From Pectobacterium atrosepticum (GTDB lineage Bacteria > Pseudomonadota > Gammaproteobacteria > Enterobacterales > Enterobacteriaceae), in the NCBI GenBank assembly GCA_019056595.1, contig CP036163.1, positions 4,092,001-4,156,000 of the forward strand: a stretch of 64,000 nucleotides of DNA. Reading direction: 5' to 3'. The notes below the pieces were generated by a model. That model searched no databases, was not told the origin of the DNA, and saw nothing but the letters and a program-made list of their open reading frames with translations. Within the stretch, counting starts at the first letter, position 1; every line of letters begins with the position of its first letter. The position numbers were made by a program, and so were the translations under genes. Positions 21,799-32,298 of the stretch are shown here, in pieces.

Positions 21799-23779
21799 GT
21801 TTCACGCCTGCCTTACTGAGTTGATCAAAATTCTGATTCTCAATTTGCTCAATTTCTTTAACCGGCACGTAGTAATCCACGTCCTGATTAAAGCTGTGCA
21901 CAATCCAGGTCACAATTATGCCGGCGAAGCCAGCGATGGCCAGCCACCAGATATGCCAGATCATCGCAAAACCGAATACCAGACTGAATGCAGAGATAAT
22001 CACACCTGCGCCGGTATTCTTCGGCATGTGAATCTCTTCATAGCTGGCAGGACGTTTGTAAGCTTCACCTTTCTCTTTCGCTTCCCAGAAAGCATCACGC
22101 TCGTCAACATGCGGCACGATAGCGAAGTTGTAGAACGGCGCAGGAGAAGAGGTTGCCCACTCCAGCGTGCGTCCACCCCACGGGTCGCCCGTCAGATCGC
22201 GGTTCTGGTCACGGTCACGGATACTGACGTAGAACTGGATAACCTGACACAGTACACCGATACCGATCAATACTGCACCGATGGATGCCACAACCAGCAA
22301 GGCGTGGAATTCAGGGTTGATTTGCTGGCTCAAACGACGCGTCATGCCCATGAAGCCGAGGACGTACAGCGGCATAAAGGCAACGAAGAAGCCGATAATC
22401 CAGAACCAGAACGCGCGTTTACCCCAGGTTTCGTTCAGGGTGAAACCAAAGGCTTTCGGGAACCAGTAAGTAATTCCCGCGAAGCAACCAAACACCACGC
22501 CACCGATGATCACGTTATGGAAGTGAGCAATCAGGAACAGACTGTTGTGCAGGACAAAGTTTGCGCCCGGTACGGCCAGCAGTACGCCTGTCATCCCACC
22601 GATGGTGAAGGTGATGATGAAGCCTGTGGTCCACAGCATCGTGGAGTGAGGCTGAATACGACCTTGGTACATGGTGAACAGCCAGTTGAAGATTTTAACC
22701 CCGGTTGGGATTGAAATAATCATAGTGGCTATACCAAAGAAGGCGTTGACGTTTGCGCCGGACCCCATGGTAAAGAAGTGGTGCAGCCAAACGATGAACG
22801 ACAGAACCGTAATCGCAATGGTTGCCCATACCAGTGAGGTGTAGCCAAACAGACGCTTTCTACAGAATGTGGCAACCACTTCGGAATAAACACCGAATAT
22901 CGGCAGTACCAGAATGTAAACCTCAGGATGACCCCATGCCCAAATCAGGTTGATGTACATCATCATGTTGCCACCCATATCATTGGTAAAGAAATGGGTG
23001 CCGAGGTAACGGTCAAGCGTCAGCAGCGCAATGGTAACGGTTAATATAGGGAATGCGGCAATGATCAGCACATTGGTACACAGTGCTGTCCAGGTAAATA
23101 CCGGCATTTTCATCAGCGACATGCCCGGTGCGCGCATCTTCAGAATCGTCGCGAAGAAGTTAACGCCAGTCAGCGTGGTACCTATACCGGATATCTGTAG
23201 ACTCCATATCCAGTAATCGACCCCGACGCCGGGACTGTACTCCTTTCCTGAAAGTGGCGGATAGGCCACCCAGCCAGTCTGTGCGAACTCACCGACCCCG
23301 AGAGAGAGGTTGATCAAGATAACGCCAGCCACAAACAGCCAGAAGCTGAGGGAGTTCAGGAATGGGAAAGCAACGTCACGCGCACCGATCTGCAAGGGAA
23401 CCGCAAGGTTCATCAAGCCAACAACGAACGGGGTTGCCACGAAGAAGATCATGATGACACCGTGTGCGGTGAATATCTGATCGTAGTGGTGAGCGTTTAG
23501 GAAGCCTTCTTGCCCGGCAGAGGCAAGAACCTGCTGACCGCGCATCATGATGGCATCGGCAAAACCACGTATCATCATCACCAGTCCGACGATGATATAC
23601 ATGATACCGATTTTCTTGTGGTCTACGGAGGTGAACCACTCGGCCCACAGCCATTTCCACTTACCGAAATAGGTTATTGCCGCTAGCAGCCCAAGGCCGC
23701 CAACGATGATTGCCGCCACGGTGACCATAATAATGGGTTCGTGGTACGGAACCGCATCAAGTGTAAGTTTTCCGAACAT
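21788..23779 (-). CDS. cyoB: Cytochrome bo3 ubiquinol oxidase subunit I
   Basis: 663 residues, the catalytic heme-copper subunit with about fifteen spans. It oxidises ubiquinol, reduces O2 to water and pumps protons. Heme and copper ligands are visible: His106 in FTAHGVIM, the His-Tyr cross-link motif WGHPEVY near 283-288, the His-His pair in [10 protein letters not shown] near 333, and HFHNVIIGG near 419-421. It overlaps cyoC by 11 bp and follows cyoA by 4 bp. A 328-codon reading frame on the opposite strand is a shadow of this gene. Confidence 0.98.
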   Translation of the reverse strand: MFGKLTLDAVPYHEPIIMVTVAAIIVGGLGLLAAITYFGKWKWLWAEWFTSVDHKKIGIMYIIVGLVMMIRGFADAIMMRGQQVLASAGQEGFLNAHHYDQIFTAHGVIMIFFVATPFVVGLMNLAVPLQIGARDVAFPFLNSLSFWLFVAGVILINLSLGVGEFAQTGWVAYPPLSGKEYSPGVGVDYWIWSLQISGIGTTLTGVNFFATILKMRAPGMSLMKMPVFTWTALCTNVLIIAAFPILTVTIALLTLDRYLGTHFFTNDMGGNMMMYINLIWAWGHPEVYILVLPIFGVYSEVVATFCRKRLFGYTSLVWATIAITVLSFIVWLHHFFTMGSGANVNAFFGIATMIISIPTGVKIFNWLFTMYQGRIQPHSTMLWTTGFIITFTIGGMTGVLLAVPGANFVLHNSLFLIAHFHNVIIGGVVFGCFAGITYWFPKAFGFTLNETWGKRAFWFWIIGFFVAFMPLYVLGFMGMTRRLSQQINPEFHALLVVASIGAVLIGIGVLCQVIQFYVSIRDRDQNRDLTGDPWGGRTLEWATSSPAPFYNFAIVPHVDERDAFWEAKEKGEAYKRPASYEEIHMPKNTGAGVIISAFSLVFGFAMIWHIWWLAIAGFAGIIVTWIVHSFNQDVDYYVPVKEIEQIENQNFDQLSKAGVKHVN

Positions 23780-23783
23780 CGTA

Positions 23784-24746
23784 TTATCCCTCGGCTCCTT
23801 TGTGCGAGCTATGCTCGCCCATGTTCATACCCTCACCATGTTGCATGTTTTCATCGGGCTTCATGCCTTCACCATGATGTTGCATGTTCATGTCGTTGCC
23901 TGTGAATTTGCGAATAATATTATTGAACAAATCCGGCTGGACAGTGGAGAAGTATTCGACAGGATGGAATTCACTTGGCTTAGCCAACGTATTGAATTCA
24001 TCCATGGTGTTCAGTGTCTTGGCGGACGCACGAACGTTCGCAACCCACTGATCGAATTCCTGTTGGGTTGGCGTGGCAATCGCGGTGAACTTCATACCAG
24101 AGAAGCCTTTACCACTATAGCCGCCGGAGATACCGTCATATTTGCCCGGTTCATTAGCGATTAAGTGGAGCTTCGTCTGCATTCCGGCCATGGCGTAAAT
24201 CTGTCCACCAAGACGAGGGATGAAGAAGGAGTTCATCACGGAGTCGGATGTGATCTTGAATGCAACAGGCACGTTGGCAGGAAAAGCCAATTCGTTAACC
24301 GTAGCGATACCAAGGTCCGGGTAAACAAACAACCATTTCCAATCAAGCGAAACAACTTCGACATTGATAGGTTTGACGTCTGATACCAGCGGCTTGTACG
24401 GATCAAGCGAGTGGGTCGTCTTCCAGGTAATCGTGCCAAGAATAACGATAATGATAATTGGTACAGTCCAGACTACAGCCTCTATCTTGTTGGAGTGTGA
24501 CCAGTTCGGGGTATATTTTGCCTTTTCATTAGAAGCACGGAACTTCCAGGCAAAAGCTATCGTCATAACGATAACGGGAATCACAACGATCAACATCAGC
24601 CCGATGGCAGTCAGTATTAGCGATCTTTGTTCTAACCCGATCTCTCCTTTGGGGTTCATCAGCGCCATATCGCAACCGCTCAGTAGAACAGTGGCTGCAA
24701 ATAAAGACAGCATCCCAAAAATTTTATTGTATTTCTTGAGTCTCAT
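23784..24746 (-). CDS. cyoA: Cytochrome bo3 ubiquinol oxidase subunit II
   Basis: 320 residues. A lipoprotein signal ends at LLSG-C with Cys25, followed by two spans and a periplasmic cupredoxin domain that in this quinol oxidase lacks the CuA ligands. The segments [22 protein letters not shown] and [22 protein letters not shown] are typical. The last 40 or so residues are Met- and His-rich, with GEGM repeated. It is the first gene of the cyo operon, so the promoter lies in the 424-bp gap at 24747-25170. Confidence 0.97.
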   Translation of the reverse strand: MRLKKYNKIFGMLSLFAATVLLSGCDMALMNPKGEIGLEQRSLILTAIGLMLIVVIPVIVMTIAFAWKFRASNEKAKYTPNWSHSNKIEAVVWTVPIIIIVILGTITWKTTHSLDPYKPLVSDVKPINVEVVSLDWKWLFVYPDLGIATVNELAFPANVPVAFKITSDSVMNSFFIPRLGGQIYAMAGMQTKLHLIANEPGKYDGISGGYSGKGFSGMKFTAIATPTQQEFDQWVANVRASAKTLNTMDEFNTLAKPSEFHPVEYFSTVQPDLFNNIIRKFTGNDMNMQHHGEGMKPDENMQHGEGMNMGEHSSHKGAEG

Positions 24747-25170
24747 CTAGCGACCTCAATAACAAGGGCTCTATTGTCATTTCATGCGAGCGGGCATTTT
24801 ACGGGAAGGTTACTGTACTGTAAACATGATTAAGGTTATGTCAGCCGATTGTTGCTGTTTTTTGCCCTTAGTGTCACAAAGATAGCCAAAATAAAAATGG
24901 TATTTAAAAACAGCAAATTAAGTGGCTACCCAGATGAGAGTATGGATGGATAATAAGAAATTACAACTCACCATAACGCTTATTTTCTATTTTTAGTTTG
25001 GTGAGATTTTTTGCCCAGCATGTGTTTTTGATAACGAATGAAATTAGTTCTGGAGATATTTTACTAGGAAATAAAATTCCCTCTAGCAAGATAATTATGA
25101 AAAAAATAATTAAATAAAGGAATGATGTAATAGGTTCAGGCAGCAGATGTCGCTACCTGAACGAATATCG
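24747..25170. other. 424-bp gap between cyoA and ampG
   Basis: The left part must hold the leftward cyo promoter. The stretch 24880-25130 is AT-rich with no plausible gene. The right end is the ampG terminator hairpin. I cannot place ArcA or Fnr sites with confidence. Confidence 0.5.
25134..25162 (-). terminator. Hairpin downstream of ampG
   Basis: GTTCAGG / CCTGAAC stem extended by AGC / GCT, 9 bp beyond the ampG stop, followed on the minus strand by an AT-rich stretch. Confidence 0.65.
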
Positions 25171-26658
25171 TCAATGTACGGACGGCTTAGACGCTCGCCT
25201 GAGTGACAGATAGTCCAGCAAGCTACCGAAGAAAATGCCTAACAGCGCGAGCGTACAGCCTGCGGTGAGTAGATATTCTGCCAACATATAAAATGAAGAC
25301 CATTCCAGAGCATTGCTGATGAGCAGAATGAGCCACAATACCAGCAATATGACACCCAACCCCAACACACGTAAGGCTTTTTTGTAATAATTCTGGAAGT
25401 TTGTGCGTAACTGAAAAGTATCTGTTTTCTGGGTAAATTCCAGCGTTTCACGGCAAATCATCAGGATTGCCAGGCCTGGTAATGCGGCAAAAATCGAGAA
25501 CAGATAGAACCATGCCCAACCGTAGGATTCGACAAACCAGCCTGCGATAGGGCCAACGTAAACTCGTCCGACGGCCGCAAGGGCAGAAAGCAGGGCAAAC
25601 TGTGTGGCTGAGAATGATTTGTTACACAACGTCATCAACAGTGCGACAAAGGCTGCTGTTCCCATACCGCCGCAGAGATTTTCCAGAAAAACAGCGCTGG
25701 CCATGGTGAACAGATTTTTGTCAGTGATTGCCAACAACCAGTATCCCGCGTTGGAAACGGCCTGAAGGAGTCCAAACAGCATCAGCGCTCTGAACAATGA
25801 GAGCCGCTGCATCAATAATCCGCCGTAAATCGCCCCCACGATGGTAGCGAATAGTCCAAGTGTTTTGTTGACCAAGCCGACATCACCCGCATTGAAACCA
25901 ACGCCGCGTATCAGGAAAGTTGTTGTCAAACTGACCGCAAAGGCGTCGCCGAGTTTGTATAACACGATCAACAGAAGAATGAGCCAGGCATTGTTGCGTT
26001 CGAAGAAATCGCGCAGAGGAGCAACAATCGCTTGCTCCATGGTGCGAGGCGCAGGCTGACTATTGAGTGGTTCTGGTGCTAACAGGGTGGCGAATACACC
26101 GATCAGCATCAATCCTGCCATTAACCAATACGTTGCCTGCCAGCCGAAATACCGGTCGGCCATCCACAGCGCCAGTCCACCTGAAACCAGCATGGCAAGC
26201 CGATAGCCTAATACAGAGGTAGCCGCGCCCGTACCACGTTCTTCAGGGGGAAGTAAATCCGTCTTATAGGCATCAAAAACAATATCCTGAGAAGCGGAGC
26301 AGAACGCGACCAAAACCGCTAGCGTCGCCAGCCACAAGAGATCGCGCGTTGGGTTCATAAACCCCATACCAATAATGGCAACAATCAGCAGAAGTTGACT
26401 GAGGATCAGCCAGCCGCGGCGTCTGCCAAGAAACGGTGGGGTGTAACGATCCATCAGGGGGGACCACAGAAATTTGAATACGTAGGCTTGGCCAACCAGA
26501 GAGAAAAAACCAATGGTTTTTAGATCGACATTCTCAATGGTCATCCAGGCTTGCAATGTGCCGGATGTCAATGCCAGTGGTAAACCGGAAGCGAAACCAA
26601 GCAACAGCATAAAAAGTGAGTTGCGTTGGCTGAACAACGTAATGATGCGACTAAACAT
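25171..26658 (-). CDS. ampG: Muropeptide permease AmpG
   Basis: 495 residues, MFS type, with about fourteen hydrophobic segments. AmpG imports GlcNAc-anhydroMurNAc peptides released during cell-wall turnover and so feeds both recycling and, where present, AmpR/AmpC signalling. Typical segments are GFASGLPLALTSGTLQAWM near the N-terminus, WSPLMDRYTPPFLGRRRGW near 65 and CSASQDIVFDAYKTDLLP. It lies 59 bp after yajG on the same strand; a perfect hairpin directly precedes its ribosome site. Confidence 0.96.
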   Translation of the reverse strand: MFSRIITLFSQRNSLFMLLLGFASGLPLALTSGTLQAWMTIENVDLKTIGFFSLVGQAYVFKFLWSPLMDRYTPPFLGRRRGWLILSQLLLIVAIIGMGFMNPTRDLLWLATLAVLVAFCSASQDIVFDAYKTDLLPPEERGTGAATSVLGYRLAMLVSGGLALWMADRYFGWQATYWLMAGLMLIGVFATLLAPEPLNSQPAPRTMEQAIVAPLRDFFERNNAWLILLLIVLYKLGDAFAVSLTTTFLIRGVGFNAGDVGLVNKTLGLFATIVGAIYGGLLMQRLSLFRALMLFGLLQAVSNAGYWLLAITDKNLFTMASAVFLENLCGGMGTAAFVALLMTLCNKSFSATQFALLSALAAVGRVYVGPIAGWFVESYGWAWFYLFSIFAALPGLAILMICRETLEFTQKTDTFQLRTNFQNYYKKALRVLGLGVILLVLWLILLISNALEWSSFYMLAEYLLTAGCTLALLGIFFGSLLDYLSLRRASKPSVH

Positions 26659-26670
26659 GGCGAGTCCTTT

Positions 26671-26701
26671 CCCTTGCTCCGTGAGACGTAAGGAGCAAGG
26701 G
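26671..26701 (-). promoter_or_regulatory. Intercistronic hairpin before ampG
   Basis: CCCTTGCTCC (26671-26680) and GGAGCAAGGG (26692-26701) are exact inverted copies. On the minus strand the hairpin sits between the yajG stop and the AAAGGA ribosome site of ampG. It has no T run, so it may stabilise or process the mRNA, or modulate ampG translation. Confidence 0.6.
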
Positions 26702-26717
26702 AAGCGGCGTACAGAAA

Positions 26718-27296
26718 TTAACGAGCGTTTTCTTTGATAAAGCTACTTACGCTGGTGTCTTGCGCCATGTCGTTGATGACATCGCCTAACACGGTGTTAA
26801 CCGCATTGGTAATATTTTCATTATTGGCGGTAAATGCGCCCTGAACGCTATAGGTTGAGCGGTAGTTTTTCATCTGCTTGTTGCCATTTGCCGCTTGAGA
26901 AATGATGGAGATATCTGCTTTGGTCGTGATGCTGTAGCGCAGGTTGCCTTCAGAGACATCGGCGTACAGGTGGTTAACTACGATCTGCAAAGCTACTGGA
27001 CCACCGGTTCCAATCATATAACCACGCGCGGTCATTTGCTTTTCCAGTGCTTCTTGCAACAGGAAACGCAGATCGCGGGAAGGTGTCAGCGTAATCAGTT
27101 GGCCATCGCGATTCACTTTCGCCAGAGCCTGATCGGCGCGCTGATCTGCGCCATTGATGCTAATTGTTACGCCCATCAAGGTCGGATCCTGAGCAGGCAC
27201 GCCAATTTTTGGGCTGATGTTCAGTGTGTTGCTTTTTGCTGCACATCCTGCAAGCAGGATGATGGCCAGAAGAGGGAAAAATAATTTTTTTAACAT
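26718..27296 (-). CDS. yajG: Lipoprotein YajG
   Basis: 192 residues. The lipobox LLAG-C gives Cys18 as the lipid site, with Ala next to it, so an outer-membrane lipoprotein is expected. The middle and C-terminal parts (VGVPAQDPTLMGVTISINGADQRADQ-type segments) match the conserved enterobacterial YajG family of unknown function, which is regularly encoded upstream of ampG. No enzyme motif is visible. Confidence 0.9.
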   Translation of the reverse strand: MLKKLFFPLLAIILLAGCAAKSNTLNISPKIGVPAQDPTLMGVTISINGADQRADQALAKVNRDGQLITLTPSRDLRFLLQEALEKQMTARGYMIGTGGPVALQIVVNHLYADVSEGNLRYSITTKADISIISQAANGNKQMKNYRSTYSVQGAFTANNENITNAVNTVLGDVINDMAQDTSVSSFIKENAR

Positions 27297-27597
27297 TCGT
27301 ATTTTCTCAATAATGATTAGTGTGGTGAGCTGACAAATATTGTTGATATCATATCATCGCCACTGGCAGGGAAAAGAGCCGATAGCAGGTAAATTGTCCT
27401 GAAATCCATCTTTTTCATGCTTTTGACCTGGAAAAACCGTTTTTATCACATCAAGCCTGTCGCTGACATATCAATTTATTGCGAGCGTTTTTCTTCTTTC
27501 TATGCCGTTTTTACGCATAACCGATTGAAAAACGCTAAGGTTATAACAGTCATGTCGCGTTGATATCCCATTTTCCCCAAGCCGAAAGGGTAGCCGT
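27297..27597. promoter_or_regulatory. Divergent yajG-bolA regulatory region
   Basis: 301 bp without a gene between divergent starts. It contains a wide perfect dyad, AGCGTTTTTC (27484-27493) and GAAAAACGCT (27527-27536), lying 62-114 bp upstream of bolA. In E. coli bolA has a stationary-phase sigma-S promoter here; I cannot identify its boxes securely. Confidence 0.5.
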
Positions 27598-27912
27598 ATG
27601 ATGCGTGAAACGATAGAAGAGAAGTTGCGTGTGGGTTTTGAACCCGCTCATTTAGAGGTAACTGACGAAAGCTATCGGCACAACGTGCCTGCTGGAGCGG
27701 AAAGCCATTTCAAAGTTGTGCTGGTCAGCGATAAATTCACGGGTGAGCGCGTGATTGGGCGACATCGTGCAGTTTATGCCGTATTGGCTGCGGAGCTCGC
27801 GGGTTCGGTGCATGCGTTAGCGCTGCATACATATACGACCAAAGAGTGGATCAGCTTGCAAAACGCCGTCCCTTCTTCACCTCCCTGTGGTGGTGCTGGT
27901 ATCCTTTCTTAA
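27598..27912 (+). CDS. bolA: BolA-family regulator
   Basis: 104 residues. BolA partners monothiol glutaredoxin (GrxD) in Fe-S handling and in E. coli also affects morphology genes and biofilm formation. The family signature [19 protein letters not shown] is at 22-41, including the conserved His, and [10 protein letters not shown] carries the C-terminal conserved His. The ATG at 27598 is followed by a second in-frame ATG. It precedes tig by 302 bp, as in E. coli. Confidence 0.95.
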   Translation: MMRETIEEKLRVGFEPAHLEVTDESYRHNVPAGAESHFKVVLVSDKFTGERVIGRHRAVYAVLAAELAGSVHALALHTYTTKEWISLQNAVPSSPPCGGAGILS

Positions 27913-28000
27913 GTCATGAATATGACCCGTTCCTGACATATTGGAGTGGGTTACTGACAAAAAGTGTGAATCTGTTGCTGTAATAGTCTGCCCGCTGTTC

Positions 28001-28029
28001 TCGACTCATCCTCTCTATATCGCTATAAT
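28001..28029 (+). promoter_or_regulatory. tig: Probable tig promoter
   Basis: TCGACT and TATAAT with 17-bp spacing. It would give a tig leader of roughly 180 bases, which is long. The remainder of the 27913-28214 gap holds no gene. Confidence 0.45.
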
Positions 28030-28214
28030 GCTGCGTCTATTTTTCCTGAATGTATTCGGGACGCTTCTGACTACAAGGACGGGGTTGGCAATTTCCCGGT
28101 TCTGCGAGGTTGAGTCGAGCTGTGTGCCTTAGATGGCGGCAGTCTGAATAAGCCTTGCTGTCGTGAGAATAGTTTTGGGGTTGACCGATCACTGTGATTT
28201 TTTGAGGTAACAAG

Positions 28215-29519
28215 ATGCAAGTTTCAGTTGAAACCACTCAAGGTCTGGGACGTCGCGTAACGATTACCGTTGCTGCTGACATCATTGAGAGTGCGGTGAA
28301 GAGCGAGCTGGTCAACGCGGCCAAAAAAGTACGTATTGACGGTTTTCGTAAAGGCAAAGTGCCGATGAATGTTGTTGCTCAGCGTTATGGTGCCTCTGTG
28401 CGTCAGGACGTATTGGGTGACCTGATGCAGCGCAACTTTGTTGACGCTATCATCAAAGAAAAAATTAATCCGGTTGGCGCGCCTAACTATACCCCCGGCG
28501 AATATGCCGTAGGTGGCGACTTCACTTACACTGTAGAGTTTGACGTGTACCCGGAAGTCGAACTGAAAGGTCTGGAAGCAATCGAAGTTGAAAAACCGGT
28601 TGTTGAAGTGACTGATGCTGACGTTGATACCATGCTGGATACGCTGCGTAAGCAACAGGCGACTTGGAAAGAAACTGACCGTGCTGCGACAGCCGAAGAT
28701 CGTGCAACGATCGATTTCACTGGCTCTATCGACGGTGAAGTCTTCGAAGGCGGAAAAGCGTCCGACTTCGTTCTGGCAATGGGCCAGAGCCGCATGATCC
28801 CAGGTTTTGAAGATGGTATCGTTGGGCACAAAGCGGGTGAAGAATTCACTATCAACGTGAATTTCCCAGAAGACTACCACGCTGAAAATCTGAAAGGAAA
28901 AGCGGCTCAGTTCGTTATCGTCCTGAAGAAAGTTGAAGAGCGTGAGCTGCCTGAACTGACTGAAGAATTCATCAAACGTTTCGGCGTGGCTGATGGTTCT
29001 CAGGAAGGTCTGCGTGCTGAAGTCCGTAAAAATATGGAACGTGAGCTGAAAGGCGCGGTGCGTAACCGTGTGAAAACTCAGGTTCTGGATGGACTGATCA
29101 ACGCCAACGACATCGAAGTGCCAGTTGCACTGATCGATGGCGAAATCGATGTTCTGCGCCGTCAGGCTGCACAGCGTTTTGGTGGCAACGAGAAGCAAGC
29201 GCTGGAATTACCGCGTGAACTGTTCGAAGAGCAAGCTAAACGCCGCGTTGTTATCGGTTTATTGCTGGGCGAAGTGATCAGCAGCAACGAGCTGAAAGCT
29301 GACGAAGCACGCGTTAATGTACTGATCGAAGAGATGGCTTCTGCTTACGAAGATCCGCAGGAAGTTATCGAGTTCTACAGCAAGAATAAAGAGCTGCTGA
29401 ACAACATGCGTAACGTCGCACTGGAAGAGCAAGCGGTTGAAACTGTGCTTGCTAAAGCGAAAGTCGTTGAGAAATCAGTAAGCTTCAACGAACTGATGAA
29501 TCAAACGACTACGGCGTAA
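28215..29519 (+). CDS. tig: Trigger factor
   Basis: 434 residues. The ribosome-associated chaperone and prolyl isomerase meets nascent chains at the exit tunnel. The ribosome-binding signature GFRKGKVP is at 43-50. The FKBP-type domain lies at about 150-245 ([41 protein letters not shown]) and a long helical C-terminal chaperone domain follows. It is the head of the tig-clpP-clpX-lon-hupB-ppiD proteostasis block. A strong terminator lies 51 bp behind it. Confidence 0.98.
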   Translation: MQVSVETTQGLGRRVTITVAADIIESAVKSELVNAAKKVRIDGFRKGKVPMNVVAQRYGASVRQDVLGDLMQRNFVDAIIKEKINPVGAPNYTPGEYAVGGDFTYTVEFDVYPEVELKGLEAIEVEKPVVEVTDADVDTMLDTLRKQQATWKETDRAATAEDRATIDFTGSIDGEVFEGGKASDFVLAMGQSRMIPGFEDGIVGHKAGEEFTINVNFPEDYHAENLKGKAAQFVIVLKKVEERELPELTEEFIKRFGVADGSQEGLRAEVRKNMERELKGAVRNRVKTQVLDGLINANDIEVPVALIDGEIDVLRRQAAQRFGGNEKQALELPRELFEEQAKRRVVIGLLLGEVISSNELKADEARVNVLIEEMASAYEDPQEVIEFYSKNKELLNNMRNVALEEQAVETVLAKAKVVEKSVSFNELMNQTTTA

Positions 29520-29570
29520 ACGTTGTTGATATCAACATTGTTTATTGCGTAGCGGGGTGCTTCCCTATCA

Positions 29571-29599
29571 AAGCCCGTGCCTTATGGCGCGGGCTTTTT
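29571..29599 (+). terminator. Terminator after tig
   Basis: Stem AAGCCCGTGCC / GGCGCGGGCTT with a TTAT loop and a T run. Confidence 0.92.
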
Positions 29600-29844
29600 G
29601 CTTATAGCTTTGCGTAATCGTAGTGCCGATGATGACCGGTGAGGCGATCTTTTACCTCCGGTGTTGGACGCCTCCGTTCCTGTCAGACAATACGCAAGGA
29701 ATGGTCACCTGAAATTGCACTATTATTAAGTCAGGCGAGAATTTATTAGGTCGTGCAAAGAGTTAAACCACAGATTTGCCGTGCCGATAACGTGTTAATA
29801 ATAAAATAATTGGCTCTTTAATAGAGAGCGATTGATAGTGTAAG

Positions 29845-29944
29845 CTTGAAATACAATGCACGTGCCCCCACTCACTGAAGAGGAAAGGCCGGCACAGCAG
29901 TTAAGGATTCTCGGCCGTTGGGTTGTTCAACAGTGACGGGGGCA
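29845..29944 (+). promoter_or_regulatory. clpP: Heat-shock-type clpP promoter with a wide dyad
   Basis: CTTGAA (29845-29850), 14-15 bases, then CCCCCACT resembles a sigma-32 promoter. The same C run opens an imperfect long dyad: TGCCCCCACTCACTG at 29863-29877 and CAGTGACGGGGGCA at 29931-29944, with a nested GGCCG / CGGCC pair. The predicted transcript would have a leader of about 170 bases. The rest of the 29520-30045 gap shows no gene. Confidence 0.5.
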
Positions 29945-30045
29945 GGGTTCCATAGTCATCCCCCCCTATCTCTAGTAGAATTGAGCTATGCAATGATTGA
30001 ACAACGCAATAAGAGTGCCGGACGCATTTTATCTAGGAGACGTGA

Positions 30046-30669
30046 ATGTCATACAGTGGCGAACAAGAAAGACAAGCACCTCATATGGCGTTAGTGCCGA
30101 TGGTGGTTGAACAGACTGCGCGTGGGGAACGTTCTTACGATATCTATTCCCGTCTACTAAAAGAACGGATAATCTTTCTGACCGGTCAGGTGGAAGATTA
30201 CATGGCGAATTTGGTTGTGGCACAGATGCTGTTTCTGGAAGCCGAAAACCCAGAAAAAGACATTTATCTGTACATTAACTCTCCAGGTGGCGTTATTACT
30301 GCTGGTATGTCTATTTACGACACCATGCAGTTTATCAAGCCGGATGTCAGCACGATCTGTATGGGACAGGCTTGTTCAATGGGCGCGTTCCTGTTGACTG
30401 CGGGTGCTAAAGGTAAACGTATTTGCTTACCTAACTCGCGCGTTATGATTCACCAGCCGTTGGGTGGTTTCCAGGGGCAGGCAACGGATATTGAAATCCA
30501 TGCCAAAGAAATACTGAAAGTAAAAGCCAAAATGAATGAGCTGATGGCGAAACACACGGGGCAACCTCTTGAAGCGATAGAGAGAGACACAGAGCGCGAT
30601 CGTTTCCTCTCTGCTAGCGAGGCAGTAGAATACGGTTTGGTAGACTCCGTATTCACTAACCGTGGGTAA
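30046..30669 (+). CDS. clpP: ATP-dependent Clp protease proteolytic subunit
   Basis: 207 residues. ClpP forms a two-ring, fourteen-subunit peptidase fed by ClpX or ClpA. The catalytic triad in precursor numbering is Ser111 in GQACSMGAF, His136 in RVMIHQP and Asp185 in DTERDRF. The autoprocessing site is preserved: residues 1-14 end in APHM before ALVPMV. The residue before the catalytic serine is Cys, where E. coli has Ala. clpX follows after 163 bp. The ATG follows TAGGAGA. Confidence 0.98.
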   Translation: MSYSGEQERQAPHMALVPMVVEQTARGERSYDIYSRLLKERIIFLTGQVEDYMANLVVAQMLFLEAENPEKDIYLYINSPGGVITAGMSIYDTMQFIKPDVSTICMGQACSMGAFLLTAGAKGKRICLPNSRVMIHQPLGGFQGQATDIEIHAKEILKVKAKMNELMAKHTGQPLEAIERDTERDRFLSASEAVEYGLVDSVFTNRG

Positions 30670-30832
30670 TAATTCGCCATATTAGCGGTCTGGTGTGGCT
30701 AAAAATCAGTGTTCGACCGATAGTCTGTTGTGCGGGGTTATTTTACGCGTATTGGCTATAAGTATCGGCGTTCGTTGTAGCGATATCGCTGTGGTTGGCC
30801 TGCGGGCAAAAGACGAAGAAGAGGTTTAACTC

Positions 30833-32107
30833 ATGACAGATAAGCGCAAAGACGGTTCAGGAAAGTTACTGTACTGCTCTTTTTGCGGCAAGAGCCAGCA
30901 TGAAGTGCGTAAGCTGATTGCCGGGCCGTCGGTGTATATCTGCGATGAATGTGTTGACTTGTGTAACGACATTATTCGCGAAGAAATTAAGGAAGTAGCG
31001 CCACATCGTGAGCGCAGTGCGTTGCCGACGCCACACGAAATTCGCCGCCACCTTGACGATTACGTCATTGGTCAAGAGCAGGCCAAGAAGGTGTTGGCTG
31101 TTGCGGTATATAACCACTATAAACGCTTGCGTAATGGTGACAGCAGCAACGGAATCGAGCTGGGTAAAAGTAACATCCTGCTGATCGGTCCGACAGGGAG
31201 CGGTAAAACGCTGTTGGCTGAAACCCTGGCGCGTTTCCTGGATGTTCCGTTCACCATGGCGGATGCTACCACGCTGACTGAAGCGGGTTATGTCGGTGAA
31301 GACGTTGAAAACATCATTCAGAAGCTGTTGCAGAAGTGTGATTACGATGTGCAGAAAGCGCAGCGTGGGATTGTCTATATCGATGAAATCGACAAGATTT
31401 CTCGTAAGTCAGACAACCCATCGATCACCCGTGATGTATCTGGTGAAGGCGTGCAACAGGCGCTGTTGAAGCTGATCGAAGGGACCATCGCAGCGGTGCC
31501 GCCGCAGGGTGGACGTAAGCATCCGCAGCAGGAGTTCTTGCAGGTTGATACCTCCAAGATCCTCTTCATCTGTGGTGGGGCGTTCGCGGGTCTGGACAAA
31601 GTGATCGAGCAGCGTACCGATACGGGACGCGGTATTGGTTTCAACGCGACAGTTAAAGGATCGGCTGAAAAAGCGACCGAAGGCGAACTGTTAAGTCATG
31701 TTGAACCGGGCGATTTGATCAAGTTTGGTTTGATTCCTGAGTTCATCGGACGTCTGCCGGTTGTCGCAACGCTGAGAGAATTGAGCGAAGACGCATTGAT
31801 TCAGATTCTGCGTGAGCCGAAGAATGCACTGACCAAACAATATCAGGCGCTGTTCAATTTGGAAGGCGTTGAGCTGGAATTCCGTGATGAAGCGCTGACG
31901 GCGATTGCGAAAAAAGCGATGGTTCGTAAGACCGGCGCACGTGGTTTGCGTTCCATTGTTGAAGCCGCGCTGCTGGAGACGATGTACGATCTGCCATCGC
32001 TGGAAAGTGTGGATAAAGTTGTTATTGACGAATCCGTGATTGCTGGGCATTCAGAGCCATTATTAATCTATGGTAAGCATGAAACACAGCAGGCTTCCGG
32101 CGAATAA
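30833..32107 (+). CDS. clpX: ATP-dependent Clp protease ATP-binding subunit ClpX
   Basis: 424 residues. ClpX unfolds tagged proteins and passes them to ClpP. The N-terminal zinc domain has Cys15, Cys18, Cys37 and Cys40. The AAA+ domain has Walker A GPTGSGKT at 119-126, the pore loop GYVGED and Walker B in [10 protein letters not shown]. The ClpP-contacting IGF loop appears as [13 protein letters not shown]. It is followed by a terminator, then lon. Confidence 0.98.
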   Translation: MTDKRKDGSGKLLYCSFCGKSQHEVRKLIAGPSVYICDECVDLCNDIIREEIKEVAPHRERSALPTPHEIRRHLDDYVIGQEQAKKVLAVAVYNHYKRLRNGDSSNGIELGKSNILLIGPTGSGKTLLAETLARFLDVPFTMADATTLTEAGYVGEDVENIIQKLLQKCDYDVQKAQRGIVYIDEIDKISRKSDNPSITRDVSGEGVQQALLKLIEGTIAAVPPQGGRKHPQQEFLQVDTSKILFICGGAFAGLDKVIEQRTDTGRGIGFNATVKGSAEKATEGELLSHVEPGDLIKFGLIPEFIGRLPVVATLRELSEDALIQILREPKNALTKQYQALFNLEGVELEFRDEALTAIAKKAMVRKTGARGLRSIVEAALLETMYDLPSLESVDKVVIDESVIAGHSEPLLIYGKHETQQASGE

Positions 32108-32136
32108 TTAATCAATTAAGCCGTATCAAGAAATAA

Positions 32137-32168
32137 AAATGGGGGATTTTATCCCCCATTTGTTTTTT
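32137..32168 (+). terminator. Terminator after clpX
   Basis: Stem AAATGGGGGAT / ATCCCCCATTT with a TTT loop, followed by GTTTTTT. Confidence 0.94.
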
Positions 32169-32183
32169 ACACGCATGCTGGTC

Positions 32184-32214
32184 GTTGAATGTGAGACATT
32201 TATCCCCATATACT
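32184..32214 (+). promoter_or_regulatory. lon: Heat-shock promoter of lon
   Basis: GTTGAAT, 13 bases, then CCCCATATACT closely resembles the sigma-32 promoter in front of E. coli lon. The leader end CTGGCGGAAACGAAACTAAG and the ribosome site AGAGAGAGC are also conserved. Confidence 0.8.
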
Positions 32215-32298
32215 CAAATACCTATTTGATGAAACGGTGAAAACCGCGTTTCACGAGATTCCCATAACCTGGCGGAAACGAAACTAAGAGAGAGCTCT

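Noticed and set aside
21728-22714. 328-codon open frame on the plus strand
   Set aside because: It lies wholly antisense to cyoB and the end of cyoC, has no family resemblance, and its composition (many His, Thr, Glu) mirrors membrane-protein codons read backwards.
28224-29198. 324-codon open frame on the minus strand
   Set aside because: Antisense to tig, with no recognisable domain; it follows from the codon bias of tig.
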